From positions 1 to 19,144 of the forward strand of contig JAGVUJ010000112.1 of NCBI GenBank assembly GCA_019136325.1: 19,144 nucleotides of DNA, read 5' to 3'. The stretch comes from Deltaproteobacteria bacterium (GTDB lineage: Bacteria > Desulfobacterota > Syntrophia > Syntrophales > Smithellaceae). The notes under the pieces are model-generated. The model was not told the DNA's origin, searched no databases, and saw only the letters and a list, made by a program, of their open reading frames with translations. A program made the translations under genes and the position numbers. Position 1 is the stretch's first letter. Every line of letters starts with the position of its first letter. Positions 6,794 through 16,532 of the stretch are shown here, piece after piece.

Positions 6794-6810
6794 CGCAAGT
6801 GGCGTGCCAA
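6794..6810 (-). promoter_or_regulatory. Sigma-54 (RpoN) -24/-12 promoter
   Basis: On the minus strand the sequence is TTGGCACGCCACTTGCG. The family consensus is YTGGCACG-N4-TTGC followed by A/T; only that last base differs. The GG and GC dinucleotides have the exact 12-nt register. The start point is expected near 6783, giving a leader of about 98 nt to the SHOCT gene. Such promoters need an AAA+ enhancer-binding activator, which is not encoded in this window. Confidence 0.7.
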
Positions 6811-6923
6811 TAACCGAGGAGAAGTAAAATATTAATTTATTATTTATTAACAATTGGTTAGATTAACGAGAGTGAACTACTAAAAGCAAGGGGTGATTCT
6901 TTTGCCCTCAATATTTGGTGGAA

Positions 6924-6939
6924 CCTCAGCATACTGAGG
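6924..6939. promoter_or_regulatory. Candidate upstream activator site for the sigma-54 promoter
   Basis: CCTCAG-CATA-CTGAGG, two perfect 6-bp arms, is centred about 148 nt upstream of the expected start point, a usual distance for enhancer-binding proteins. An AT-rich tract lies between it and the promoter. The arms are short, so chance cannot be excluded. Confidence 0.35.
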
Positions 6940-7040
6940 ATACCGCCTCTGCGATTTTTTGAAATTCGACATTATCAATCATCTGCATAAGAACGTCGGC
7001 CGTAATTGATAATGCTATCCTCTTTCTTTTATAAATGTCG

Positions 7041-7130
7041 TTATTGCTTCTGCAATGATCTTCCCCGCCAGATCATGTAGATTGCGGGATAAATAATAAA
7101 CGCCAAAATGGTCGCGGTTATCACTCCGTC
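7041..7130 (-). pseudogene. C-terminal remnant of a CusA-type RND efflux pump (copy 2)
   Basis: An open frame of 29 codons plus TAA beginning just after the MOSC gene's stop encodes the last helix of a CusA-type pump (GVITATILAFIIYPAIYMIW) and a short tail. It has no start codon and nothing else of the pump is present. It is homologous to the remnant at 64-165, and the DNA core matches at 53 of 62 positions. Confidence 0.6.
7066..7127. repeat. Degenerate direct repeat, right copy (CusA tail)
   Basis: Partner of 89-150, same orientation, 53 of 62 bases identical and no gaps. It marks the right edge of the copper module, directly against the end of the sulfur gene run. Confidence 0.75.
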
Positions 7131-7134
7131 TGCC

Positions 7135-7584
7135 TCATTCGACAACTTCCATCCTGTCACTTACTTTTATTTCACCGCCGGCCAGAACTTTAGCGAAGAT
7201 GCCCTCTCTGGGCATGACGCAATCGTCAACCGTATAAAAAATATTGCATCGGTTGTGACAGACCTTGCCGATTTGCGAAACCTCCAAAAGCACCCCGTCG
7301 CCGACTTTTAATTTTGTGCCGACGGGCAGCGACGGCAGATCAATGCCTTCGGTCGTCAAATTTTCCGCGAAATCTCCATACTGGACATCAAGTCCCTTTG
7401 CTCTGATTTTCTCAAAGCTTTCTTTGGCCAGCAGACTGACCTGCCGGATAATATCGGCTTGGGCGTGAGCATCGTTTTTCAGTCCCAGGTTTTCCAGAAA
7501 CAAGCCGCAGGCAATGTTGTTCTTCTTTTCTCCCTTATTCTGAGAGACATTCACCGCCAGAATTTTCCCTTGTAATGTTTTCAC
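7135..7584 (-). CDS. MOSC-domain protein
   Basis: MOSC domains occur in molybdenum-cofactor sulfurases and small stand-alone proteins thought to carry or sense sulfur or molybdenum cofactor. The 149-residue product is one small MOSC domain with YGDFAENLTTEG (69-80), VGTKLKVGDGVLLEVSQIGK (88-107) and a Cys-bearing C-terminal part: Cys109, Cys113 and Cys122 in the DDCVMPREGIFAKV region. Start is GTG (7582-7584) with CAGGTG upstream; no nearby ATG is better. It lies 12 nt after fdhD and closes the sulfur gene run, which fits a role in maturing a molybdenum or tungsten enzyme such as formate dehydrogenase. A paralog begins at 41 on the far side of the copper module. Confidence 0.85.
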   Translation of the reverse strand: MKTLQGKILAVNVSQNKGEKKNNIACGLFLENLGLKNDAHAQADIIRQVSLLAKESFEKIRAKGLDVQYGDFAENLTTEGIDLPSLPVGTKLKVGDGVLLEVSQIGKVCHNRCNIFYTVDDCVMPREGIFAKVLAGGEIKVSDRMEVVE

Positions 7585-7596
7585 GTCAGCACCTGT

Positions 7597-8394
7597 TTAA
7601 CTTAAGCGATTTTCACCCGAATAGACAAATCCGGATTCTTTTCTTACATACCCCAACAGCGTCACGTTATATTCCCGGGCCAGATTGACCGCGGCCGCTG
7701 TCGGCGTTGCTCTGGAAACGAGCACCGGTACACCCATTCTGATAACCTTGGTGATGATTTCCGAAGACACCCTGCCGCTGACAAACAATAATCCATCTTT
7801 AACGAGGTCCATTTTTTTGTTTTTCAGCAGCACGCCGTTTATTTTATCAAAGCAGTTGTGCCTCCCGATGTCCTCGTTGAATACGGTAAATTCATCGTGC
7901 TGAAACAACACGCTGTGTACACCGCCGACGGTTTTGTATATTTCCGAGCGACGCTCAAAATCTTTCATGGCCTGTAGGATAGCGCTCAACGAAAATATTT
8001 TATCGCCGGATAATGCAACAAATTTATCATGCTTCAGCGGGTTGATATAGGTAAAGCATTTGCCGCAGCCGGACGTGACACTCCGTAGACTCTCGCACTT
8101 TTCGACGGACTTGCCTTCCGCAAGATTAATCATCACCGCAAAGAGCCGCTCGTTATAGGAAATGGAGGCGACATCCTCGATGGTATCGATGACCCCTTCA
8201 CTATAGAGAAAACCAAGCGCCAGTTCTTCCGTCAGTTGATTGAGACACAAAAGCGAGGCGTATTCCGTGCCGTTGATGAAGATTTTGAGCGATATTTCAC
8301 CGATGACGTCTTTCGCGCCATCGAGCAGTCGGACCGCGCCTTTATCGGAAATAATTTCTTTTATTTCAAAATGAGAAAATAATTTTTCGTCCAT
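7597..8394 (-). CDS. fdhD: FdhD, sulfurtransferase for formate dehydrogenase
   Basis: FdhD passes sulfur from a cysteine desulfurase to the molybdenum (or tungsten) bis-PGD cofactor of formate dehydrogenase in the cytoplasm. The 265-residue protein has the family's SGCGKC motif with Cys110 and Cys113, GGVHS, NEDIGRHNCFDK and SGRVSSEI. Length is normal. The ATG has only a weak upstream site (GGACATAAAG), so translation may depend on the gene before it. It sits 27 nt after cysE and 12 nt before the MOSC gene, two genes after nifS, which could supply its sulfur. It implies that the cell makes a formate dehydrogenase, expected in a syntrophic or acetogenic anaerobe. Confidence 0.95.
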   Translation of the reverse strand: MDEKLFSHFEIKEIISDKGAVRLLDGAKDVIGEISLKIFINGTEYASLLCLNQLTEELALGFLYSEGVIDTIEDVASISYNERLFAVMINLAEGKSVEKCESLRSVTSGCGKCFTYINPLKHDKFVALSGDKIFSLSAILQAMKDFERRSEIYKTVGGVHSVLFQHDEFTVFNEDIGRHNCFDKINGVLLKNKKMDLVKDGLLFVSGRVSSEIITKVIRMGVPVLVSRATPTAAAVNLAREYNVTLLGYVRKESGFVYSGENRLS

Positions 8395-8421
8395 GTCTTT
8401 ATGTCCGATATATGTGTTGCG

Positions 8422-9414
8422 TTATTCTTGGCGCAGTTTCTGTTTGCCCGCCTGTTTCTTGTACTGCTTCGCGCCGAAAATCAGATCCTGTTTCTTAATG
8501 AACACCTCCGTGTCCGGCGGGACAGAATGAGTCAGCCAGACGTTACCGCCGATAACGGAACGGGCGCCGACCACCGTATCGCCCCCCAGAATCGTGGCAT
8601 TGGCATAAATAATCACGTCGTCTTCAATGGACGGATGGCGCTTTTTTGATCTGAGTTTCCGGCATTCCGCCTTGGACAGGGAAATCGCGCCCAGCGTAAC
8701 GCCCTGATAAATGCGCACACGGTTGCCGATGACACATGTTTCGCCGATGACCACGCCGGTGCCGTGGTCAATAAAGAAACTCTCGCCGATATGCGCCGCC
8801 GGATGGATGTCAATACCGTTGCGGCTGTGCGCGTATTCCGTCATGATTCTCGGTATCAGGGGAATATTGAGGTGGTAAAGTTCATGGGCGATCCGGTAAA
8901 CCGTGATGGCGCGGATACCCGGATAGCTGAAGATGATTTCATCGTAACCCTTTGCCGCCGGGTCGCCTTCCAGAGAGGCGCGGATATCCATGGCGAGCAT
9001 CATCCGCAGCGCCGGCAGTTTGCGGAGGAATTCCACGGTCAACTGATGCCCCAGCGGTTCGCATTGAACACAGGGCTTATTATGGCGGATGCAGTCATGA
9101 CGAATGGCCAGGATAATCTGCTCGGAAAGCGTCTCATACAAGGCGGTCATCTGCTGTCCGAGATAATATTCCAGATTGACGGAATCCAGGCGCGTGCGGA
9201 TAAAATATCCCGGATATAGAACCAGCGCCAAACGGTGAAGAATGTCGATGATGGCTTCGCGGTGCGGAATCGGCTCGGCGCTGACGTGATCGAAGCATCC
9301 GGCGCTGCTGCAAGATGCGACGAGTTCGTCAACAATAGAGGGCACTTCCTTGCGAAAATTCTTCGCCGATTTAATTTCATTTTTGCATGTGTCGCCGTTT
9401 TTCAAGCGTTTCAT
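8422..9414 (-). CDS. cysE: Serine O-acetyltransferase, long EpsC type
   Basis: Makes O-acetyl-L-serine from serine and acetyl-CoA, the first step of cysteine synthesis. The 330-residue protein is longer than E. coli CysE (273) and fits the EpsC-type serine acetyltransferases. An alpha-helical N-terminal half carries DIRASLEGDPAAKGYDEII and YPGIRAITVYRIAHELY. A left-handed beta-helix of hexapeptide repeats runs from about 205 to 305 with catalytic-type HPAAHIGESFFIDHGTGVV, IGETCVIGNRVRIYQGVTLG and the AKAECRKLRSKKRHP loop region. The N-terminal part has several cysteines (CSSAGC at about 35-40, CVQC at about 115-118) that might bind metal. It starts 10 nt after nifS ends and works with CysK encoded 4 kb upstream in the same gene run. 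Confidence 0.92.
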   Translation of the reverse strand: MKRLKNGDTCKNEIKSAKNFRKEVPSIVDELVASCSSAGCFDHVSAEPIPHREAIIDILHRLALVLYPGYFIRTRLDSVNLEYYLGQQMTALYETLSEQIILAIRHDCIRHNKPCVQCEPLGHQLTVEFLRKLPALRMMLAMDIRASLEGDPAAKGYDEIIFSYPGIRAITVYRIAHELYHLNIPLIPRIMTEYAHSRNGIDIHPAAHIGESFFIDHGTGVVIGETCVIGNRVRIYQGVTLGAISLSKAECRKLRSKKRHPSIEDDVIIYANATILGGDTVVGARSVIGGNVWLTHSVPPDTEVFIKKQDLIFGAKQYKKQAGKQKLRQE

Positions 9415-9424
9415 AAATAAACTC

Positions 9425-10606
9425 CTATTGATTCGTGCAGGCCTGACCCGCCTGATTCCAGAAGGGCGACATGCCCCGCAGCCGTTCGATGATGGCCGGC
9501 ATTTTCTCGATGACGAAATCCACTTCCTCTTCGGTATTATAAACGCTCAAGCTGAACCGGATAGACCCGTGCGCCATCGTAAACGGCACCCCCATCGCGC
9601 GTAGCACATGCGACGGCTGCAATGATCCGGACGTGCAGGCCGACCCGGACGAAGCGCAGATGCCCAGTTCATTCATCAGCAGCAGAATGGCTTCACCCTC
9701 CACGTATTCAAAGCTGATGTTGGTGGTGTTGGGCAGACGGTTTTCAATATCGCCATTGACGCGACTCTGCGGGATTTTCTTTAATAGCTCTGATTCGAGC
9801 TTGTCCCGCAGACGTTTGACCCGATTATTTTCCGTATCCATATTTTTTGCAGCCAACTCGCAGGCCCTGCCCAGACCGGCGATGCCCGCCGCATTCTCCG
9901 TTCCGCCGCGCCGCCCCTTTTCCTGGTGGCCGCCGATCAGAAACGGCGAAAACTTGGTTCCGCGCCGGATGTAAAGAACGCCGATTCCCTTCGGAGCATG
10001 CAGTTTGTGCCCCGAGATGGAGAGCATATCAATGGCGTTGTTTTTCATATTGATGGGGATTTTTCCAACGGCCTGCACCGCGTCGGTGTGAAAAAGAATG
10101 CCTTTGTCGTGCGCCAGCCTGGCCGCCTCCTCGACCGGAAAGATAACCCCGGTTTCATTATTGGCCCACATCAGGCTGACAATCGCCGTGTCGGGTGTCA
10201 GACTATTTTCCAGATTCTCCAGATCCAGAAGTCCGTTTTTATTCACCGGCAGTTCGGTTATTTTGTAACCCTGCGTTCCCAGATGCGAGCACAGCGCGCG
10301 GATGGCCGGGTGTTCCACTCGGCTGATCACGATATGCTTTTTATCGGGCCTGGTCAGCAGCGCGGAGTGAATGGCGGCATTGTCGCTTTCCGTGCCGCAG
10401 CTGGTAAAGATAATTTCCTCCGGCAGGGCGCCCAGAAGCGCCGCCACCTGCTCTCGCGCGTCACGGATTCTCTGGCCGACCTGACCGCCGAAGGTATGCA
10501 TACTCGAGGGATTGCCGTACAATTGCGTAAAATAAGGAAGCATCACTTCCAGAACTTCATCGGCGACTTTGGTCGTCGCGTTGTTATCCAGATAAATGGT
10601 TTTCAT
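9425..10606 (-). CDS. nifS: Cysteine desulfurase NifS
   Basis: A PLP enzyme that converts cysteine to alanine and holds the sulfur as a persulfide for Fe-S assembly and other sulfur acceptors. The 393-residue protein has the N-terminal YLDNNATT, PLP-binding HTDAVQAVGK, the Schiff-base Lys201 in SGHKLHAPKG, RGGTENAAG and the active Cys324 in SSGSACTSGSL (short-loop group I). Its ATG overlaps the nifU stop as ATGA, so the two are translationally coupled. It is followed within 10 nt by cysE. With no nitrogenase genes nearby, NifU/NifS most likely serve as the general Fe-S system, as in several anaerobes. It may also feed MnmA and FdhD in this run. Confidence 0.95.
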   Translation of the reverse strand: MKTIYLDNNATTKVADEVLEVMLPYFTQLYGNPSSMHTFGGQVGQRIRDAREQVAALLGALPEEIIFTSCGTESDNAAIHSALLTRPDKKHIVISRVEHPAIRALCSHLGTQGYKITELPVNKNGLLDLENLENSLTPDTAIVSLMWANNETGVIFPVEEAARLAHDKGILFHTDAVQAVGKIPINMKNNAIDMLSISGHKLHAPKGIGVLYIRRGTKFSPFLIGGHQEKGRRGGTENAAGIAGLGRACELAAKNMDTENNRVKRLRDKLESELLKKIPQSRVNGDIENRLPNTTNISFEYVEGEAILLLMNELGICASSGSACTSGSLQPSHVLRAMGVPFTMAHGSIRFSLSVYNTEEEVDFVIEKMPAIIERLRGMSPFWNQAGQACTNQ

Positions 10607-11427
10607 TTTGATGCCTCCTCAACGGTAATGTCCGGTGAAATCAGTTCCCTCAACCGGTGCTCGACAAAATCCTTCAGGGTGATGTTCGACGCCTTGCAGG
10701 TTGAGCAGGCTCCCCGCAACGCCACGATCACGCGGTTGCCGATAATATCGATGATTTCGATATCGCCGCCGTCGTGCTTGAGTGACGGACGAATTTCACG
10801 CTCAATAGTTTCTTCGATCAGGCGGATCTTCTGGATGTTCGTGAGCTTCGGTTTGGCATCGGTTTTCGGCTCGGCCTTCACCCTTTCCAGAAGCTGGGCA
10901 ATGGCGTCGTGGCAATTTCCGCAGCCGCCGCCGGCCTTGGTGTAATTGGTAACATCTTCGACCGTGGCCAGATTGTTTTCGCGGATGGCGCGTTCAATTT
11001 CCTTATCGGTCACGCCGAAACATTCGCAGATGATTTTCGCTCCCGGTTCCAGCGACGGAGCGCCGCGGTAATTTTCCACCGCCTTGTCCAGCGCCTGCTT
11101 GCCCATGACCGAACAGTGCATTTTTTCATCCGGCAGGCCGCCCAGATACTGCGCGATATCCTGATTGCTCACTTTGAGCGCCTCTTCGACCGTCATGCCC
11201 TTTATCATTTCCGTCAGAGCCGACGAAGAAGCAATCGCACTGGCACAGCCGAAGGTTTTAAACTTGGCCTCCTTAATGCGCTTGTTTTCATCCAGCTTGA
11301 AGGTCAGTTTCAGCGCGTCGCCGCAGGCCAGCGAGCCGACCTCGCCCACGCCGTCCGGTTTCTCCACATCGCCCACATTGCGCGGGTTAAGAAAGTGCTC
11401 TTTCACTTTATCGGTGTAGTCCCACAT
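10603..11427 (-). CDS. nifU: NifU, three-domain Fe-S cluster scaffold
   Basis: Scaffold on which Fe-S clusters are built with sulfur from NifS. The 274 residues contain all three NifU parts. There is an IscU-like domain (1-125; Cys35, Cys61, Cys105). A Bfd-like [2Fe-2S] domain follows (about 133-180; Cys134, Cys136, Cys169, Cys172). The Nfu-type C-terminal domain (about 200-270) has CSTC at 241-244. Start ATG follows AAGGAGTATTT. It overlaps nifS by 4 nt. The 106-nt gap to metW is the widest in the sulfur run, AT-rich, with a TATAAT at 11512-11507 on the minus strand but no clear -35. An internal promoter for nifUS is possible but not shown. Confidence 0.95.
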   Translation of the reverse strand: MWDYTDKVKEHFLNPRNVGDVEKPDGVGEVGSLACGDALKLTFKLDENKRIKEAKFKTFGCASAIASSSALTEMIKGMTVEEALKVSNQDIAQYLGGLPDEKMHCSVMGKQALDKAVENYRGAPSLEPGAKIICECFGVTDKEIERAIRENNLATVEDVTNYTKAGGGCGNCHDAIAQLLERVKAEPKTDAKPKLTNIQKIRLIEETIEREIRPSLKHDGGDIEIIDIIGNRVIVALRGACSTCKASNITLKDFVEHRLRELISPDITVEEASK

Positions 11428-11533
11428 AAATACTCCTTAAAGGCTGTTTTTACATCTTTAAATCAACCGGTTACGCTTTAATTAACATAAACGTAAGATA
11501 TTCACCATTATATATGATTTCAACCCTGATTTA

Positions 11534-12133
11534 TCATTTTTTCTTCGTTAAAACAAAAACGGCGTTCAAAGCAAAAAGGTTCGGCATGAGCCTCACGGTT
11601 GATTTTTCTCCAAGATAATAGGATTCCACGATCCGGATATTTTTCTCTGCGCAGAAATCTTTAAAATCCTTAATGCTCAAAAAACGCACATTGGGCGTAT
11701 CGTACCAGAGATAGGGCAGCGATTTTGTCACCGGAGATCTTCCGCGGAAAAAAAGCGCGAAACGCGATTTGAAATAGGCGAAATTGGGAAATCCGACGAT
11801 GACCTTCGTGCCGATACGCAGGGCATCACCAATAACGCAATCGACTTTTCTGACTTCCTGCATGCTCTGATTTAAAATGACGTAATCGAACGAATCATCG
11901 GGATATTCCCGCAGACTTTTCTCAATATCATCCTGAAAAACGCTCAATCCTTTCCTGACGCATTCCTGAATCGCCTGGTCGTCCAGCTCAATGCCCTGCG
12001 CCCGGATGCGCTTGTCGCGCACAAGAGGATACAGCAGATCGCCTTGTCCGCATCCCAGATCCAGAACCCGTGATTCCGGTTCAACAATCGAATAAATTAT
12101 ATTATGATCAAGATGAATCTTTTCATCTGCCAT
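11534..12133 (-). CDS. metW: MetW, methionine biosynthesis methyltransferase-fold protein
   Basis: MetW is a small SAM-methyltransferase-fold protein always found next to metX and needed for, or supporting, homoserine acetylation in several proteobacteria; its exact reaction is unsettled. The 199-residue product has motif I VLDLGCGQGDLL, YVILNQSMQEV, VGFPNFAYFKSR and the family's C-terminal NLFALNAVFV. I chose the ATG at 12133 (MADEKIHLD), which overlaps the metX stop by 11 nt and has a purine-rich GGCGGGCAAAC before it. An ATG 8 codons earlier lacks a ribosome site and adds residues not typical of the family. Translational coupling to metX is likely. Confidence 0.92.
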   Translation of the reverse strand: MADEKIHLDHNIIYSIVEPESRVLDLGCGQGDLLYPLVRDKRIRAQGIELDDQAIQECVRKGLSVFQDDIEKSLREYPDDSFDYVILNQSMQEVRKVDCVIGDALRIGTKVIVGFPNFAYFKSRFALFFRGRSPVTKSLPYLWYDTPNVRFLSIKDFKDFCAEKNIRIVESYYLGEKSTVRLMPNLFALNAVFVLTKKK

Positions 12134-13313
12134 GTTTGCCCGCCACCATGTATCCATTAAAAGTTTTATCCAAAAAATGTTTTATTAAAGTCGTCTGTTC
12201 ATTGATTTCCACCAGAAAAGCGTCATGTCCATAGGTGGAATTCAATTCACAATACGTCGCGTCGGCGTGCCTCTTTTTCAACAGGCGGACGATGTCCTGA
12301 GATTGATAGGACGGATAGAGCCAGTCCGACTTGAAGGAAATAATCAGAAACCGGGTGTCCACTGTTTTCCCCAGCGGAATCAGATTCAGGCCGGACATGT
12401 CAAAATAATCTATCGCCTTGGTAATGTAGAGATAGGAATTGGCGTCAAAGCGCTGGGCAAAGTTCAATCCCCGGTAATGCAGATATTTTTCCACCTCAAA
12501 AGCAGGATCGAATCCAAAGCTGAATTTATCGCTTTTCTGGCGCCGGGAAAATTTCTCCTCCATGGATTTATCGCTCATGAACGTGATATGACCGATCATG
12601 CGGGCAACCGACAACCCCTTCTTCGGCTGTCCGTATTCGTAGTAACTCCCCTCATACCAGGAAGGATCCGCCATAATGGACTGCCGGACAACTTCGTTAA
12701 AGGCAATCTGCTGGGGAGAATGTTTCAAAGTTGAAGCAATGACCACAGCCGATCTTACTTTTTCCGGATAAGAGGATACCCATTGCAGAGCCTGCATGCC
12801 TCCCATGGAACCGCCGGCAACACATAACAGCTTGTCTATGCCAAAATAATCTATGAGACGGCGCTGGGCGTGCACCATATCGGCAACGGTGATAAAAGGG
12901 AAGTCCAGGGCGTAATGTTTTCCCGTAGCCGGATTGATGGAAGAAGGCCCGGTGGATCCTTTGCAGCCGCCAATCACATTCGAGCAGATGACAAAATACC
13001 GGTGGGTATCGAAAGCCTTATCGGGACCGATCATGTCATTCCACCAGCCCACACTGTGATCTTCAAGAGATAGTCCCGCCGCATGGGCATCGCCGGAAAG
13101 CGCATGCAAAACAAGAATCGCGTTGGATTTATCAGCATTCAGGTTTCCGTATGTCTCATAAGCAAGGGTCACCGGGCCGAGTTTTTCGCCGCTTTCCAGA
13201 CTAAGTTCGTCGCCCTGCCCGGCAATCGTGTGATACTGCGTTTCCACAACGCCTATAGAATTATTATTTACATTTTCGTTTTTCGTTTTTTTCATATTAA
13301 GCAATGTTTTCAA
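12123..13313 (-). CDS. metX: Homoserine O-acetyltransferase
   Basis: Transfers acetyl from acetyl-CoA to homoserine, giving the O-acetylhomoserine used by MetY. An alpha/beta-hydrolase fold protein of 396 residues with LHALSGDAHAAG (70-80), NVIGGCKGSTGPSS, nucleophile Ser169 in GGSMGGMQALQW, the catalytic Asp in SDWLYP and His in STYGHDAFLVE. Some family members use succinyl-CoA, and sequence alone does not fully settle the acyl donor. The start at 13311-13313 is TTG, with AAGGTAAGGTGA before it. The first ATG is six codons further on (13295) and has no ribosome site, so the TTG is slightly preferred. Downstream metW overlaps. Upstream, 46 nt separate it from cysK, including a palindromic C-rich repeat. 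Confidence 0.93.
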   Translation of the reverse strand: MKTLLNMKKTKNENVNNNSIGVVETQYHTIAGQGDELSLESGEKLGPVTLAYETYGNLNADKSNAILVLHALSGDAHAAGLSLEDHSVGWWNDMIGPDKAFDTHRYFVICSNVIGGCKGSTGPSSINPATGKHYALDFPFITVADMVHAQRRLIDYFGIDKLLCVAGGSMGGMQALQWVSSYPEKVRSAVVIASTLKHSPQQIAFNEVVRQSIMADPSWYEGSYYEYGQPKKGLSVARMIGHITFMSDKSMEEKFSRRQKSDKFSFGFDPAFEVEKYLHYRGLNFAQRFDANSYLYITKAIDYFDMSGLNLIPLGKTVDTRFLIISFKSDWLYPSYQSQDIVRLLKKRHADATYCELNSTYGHDAFLVEINEQTTLIKHFLDKTFNGYMVAGKHGR

Positions 13314-13326
13314 TCACCTTACCTTA

Positions 13327-13357
13327 ATCCTCTCCCCTCGAGGGAAGGGAGGGGGGG
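13327..13357. repeat. Short palindromic C-rich/G-rich intergenic repeat
   Basis: The segment CTCTCCCCTCGAGGGAAGGG with a following G7 run lies between the cysK stop and the metX start. A partial palindrome is centred on CCCTCGAGGG. It resembles the CTCTCCCTCGAGGGAGAG-type repeats scattered in many genomes. On the mRNA it could fold into a short stem; the G-rich strand has four G-runs and could form a quadruplex. Confidence 0.5.
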
Positions 13358-13359
13358 TA

Positions 13360-14289
13360 TTAAGACTTCTGAAACAGCCAGGTCGATAAATAGCGCTCCC
13401 CCGTATCAGGAAGGATAACGACAATGGTTTTGCCTTTTGCCTCTTCCGTTGCGCCGACTTTCAGCGCCGCCCACAAAGCCGCGCCGCTGGAAATACCGAC
13501 CAGAATCCCTTCTTCCCTGGCAATTCTTCGCGCCGTCTCTCCGGCTTCTTCGTGAGCCACCTGGATAATGTCATCAATCACATCCTTCCTTAGAACATCC
13601 GGCACAAATCCCGCGCCGATTCCCTGAATCTTGTGCGGTCCGGGTTTACCGCCGGAAAGCACCGGAGAATCGACCGGCTCCACGGCAATGATTTTCAAAG
13701 AAGGTTTCTTCTGTTTCAGAACCTCCCCGATGCCGGTAACCGTGCCGCCCGTGCCGACGCCGGCAACGATATAATCGACGTTACCGTCCGTATCGTTCCA
13801 GATTTCCAGCGCCGTCGTCCGGCGGTGAATTTCCGGGTTGGCCGGATTTTTAAATTGCTGAGGCATAAAACTGTTCGGGCTTTCTGCCGCCAGTGCTTCC
13901 GCCTTTTCGATGGCGCCTTTCATGCCCCTGGCGCCTTCGGTTAAAACCAGTTCCGCCCCCAGAATGGAAAGCAGTTGCCTGCGCTCCATGCTCATCGTGT
14001 CCGGCATCGTGAGAATCAGACGATAACCTTTGGACGCGCAGACAAAGGCCAGCGCAATGCCCGTATTGCCGCTGGTCGGTTCGATAACCACGCTGTCCTG
14101 TTTGATCAGACCGGCTTTTTCCGCCGCCTCGATCATCGCCACGCCGATTCTGTCCTTGACGCTGGAGAGCGGATTGAAGGATTCCAGTTTAACAAGAATA
14201 TCCGCGTCCAGTTCCTGTTTTATTCGGTTAAGACGCACCAGAGGCGTATTGCCTACCGTTTTGGTAATATCATCAAATATTCTGTACAT
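13360..14289 (-). CDS. cysK: Cysteine synthase (O-acetylserine sulfhydrylase)
   Basis: A PLP enzyme that makes cysteine from O-acetylserine and sulfide. The 309-residue protein has the fold-type II features: Schiff-base Lys45 in NPLSSVKDR, the substrate loop [10 protein letters not shown] (about 70-79), [12 protein letters not shown], the phosphate-binding [13 protein letters not shown] and [12 protein letters not shown]. The C-terminus ([13 protein letters not shown]) is typical of CysK rather than CysM or cystathionine synthase. Start ATG lies 15 nt after metY. It depends on O-acetylserine made by CysE in the same run, which would let the two form the usual regulatory complex. Confidence 0.95.
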   Translation of the reverse strand: MYRIFDDITKTVGNTPLVRLNRIKQELDADILVKLESFNPLSSVKDRIGVAMIEAAEKAGLIKQDSVVIEPTSGNTGIALAFVCASKGYRLILTMPDTMSMERRQLLSILGAELVLTEGARGMKGAIEKAEALAAESPNSFMPQQFKNPANPEIHRRTTALEIWNDTDGNVDYIVAGVGTGGTVTGIGEVLKQKKPSLKIIAVEPVDSPVLSGGKPGPHKIQGIGAGFVPDVLRKDVIDDIIQVAHEEAGETARRIAREEGILVGISSGAALWAALKVGATEEAKGKTIVVILPDTGERYLSTWLFQKS

Positions 14290-14304
14290 AAAATTCTCCT
14301 TTCA

Positions 14305-16518
<2,214 letters not shown>

Positions 16519-16532
<14 letters not shown>

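Larger units (their letters stand above)
6686..7040. other. Intergenic region upstream of the copper module
   Basis: No convincing complete gene is present. The region holds a leader hairpin (6703-6726), a sigma-54-type promoter (6794-6810), an AT-rich tract (about 6828-6860) that could bend, a 6-bp-arm inverted repeat (6924-6939) and an open minus-strand frame without a start codon that ends at 6926-6928. Confidence 0.6.

Noticed and set aside
6971..7013. Inverted repeat ATTATCAAT ... ATTGATAAT with 25-nt spacer
   Set aside because: The arms are AT-rich, the spacer is long and unstructured, and it lies in a possible gene remnant. I see no reason to call it an operator.
8764..9219. Plus-strand open frame of 151 codons
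   Set aside because: Antisense to the serine acetyltransferase gene, with no domain or ribosome site.
9926..10945. Plus-strand open frame of 339 codons
   Set aside because: It lies antisense to nifS and nifU, both of which have full catalytic motifs. The frame has no ribosome site or recognisable domain; its length comes from the GC-skewed third positions of the real genes.
11507..11512. TATAAT upstream of nifU as an internal promoter
   Set aside because: No acceptable -35 at 16-18 nt; the closest TTGAAA is only a few bases away. Kept only as a remark under nifU.
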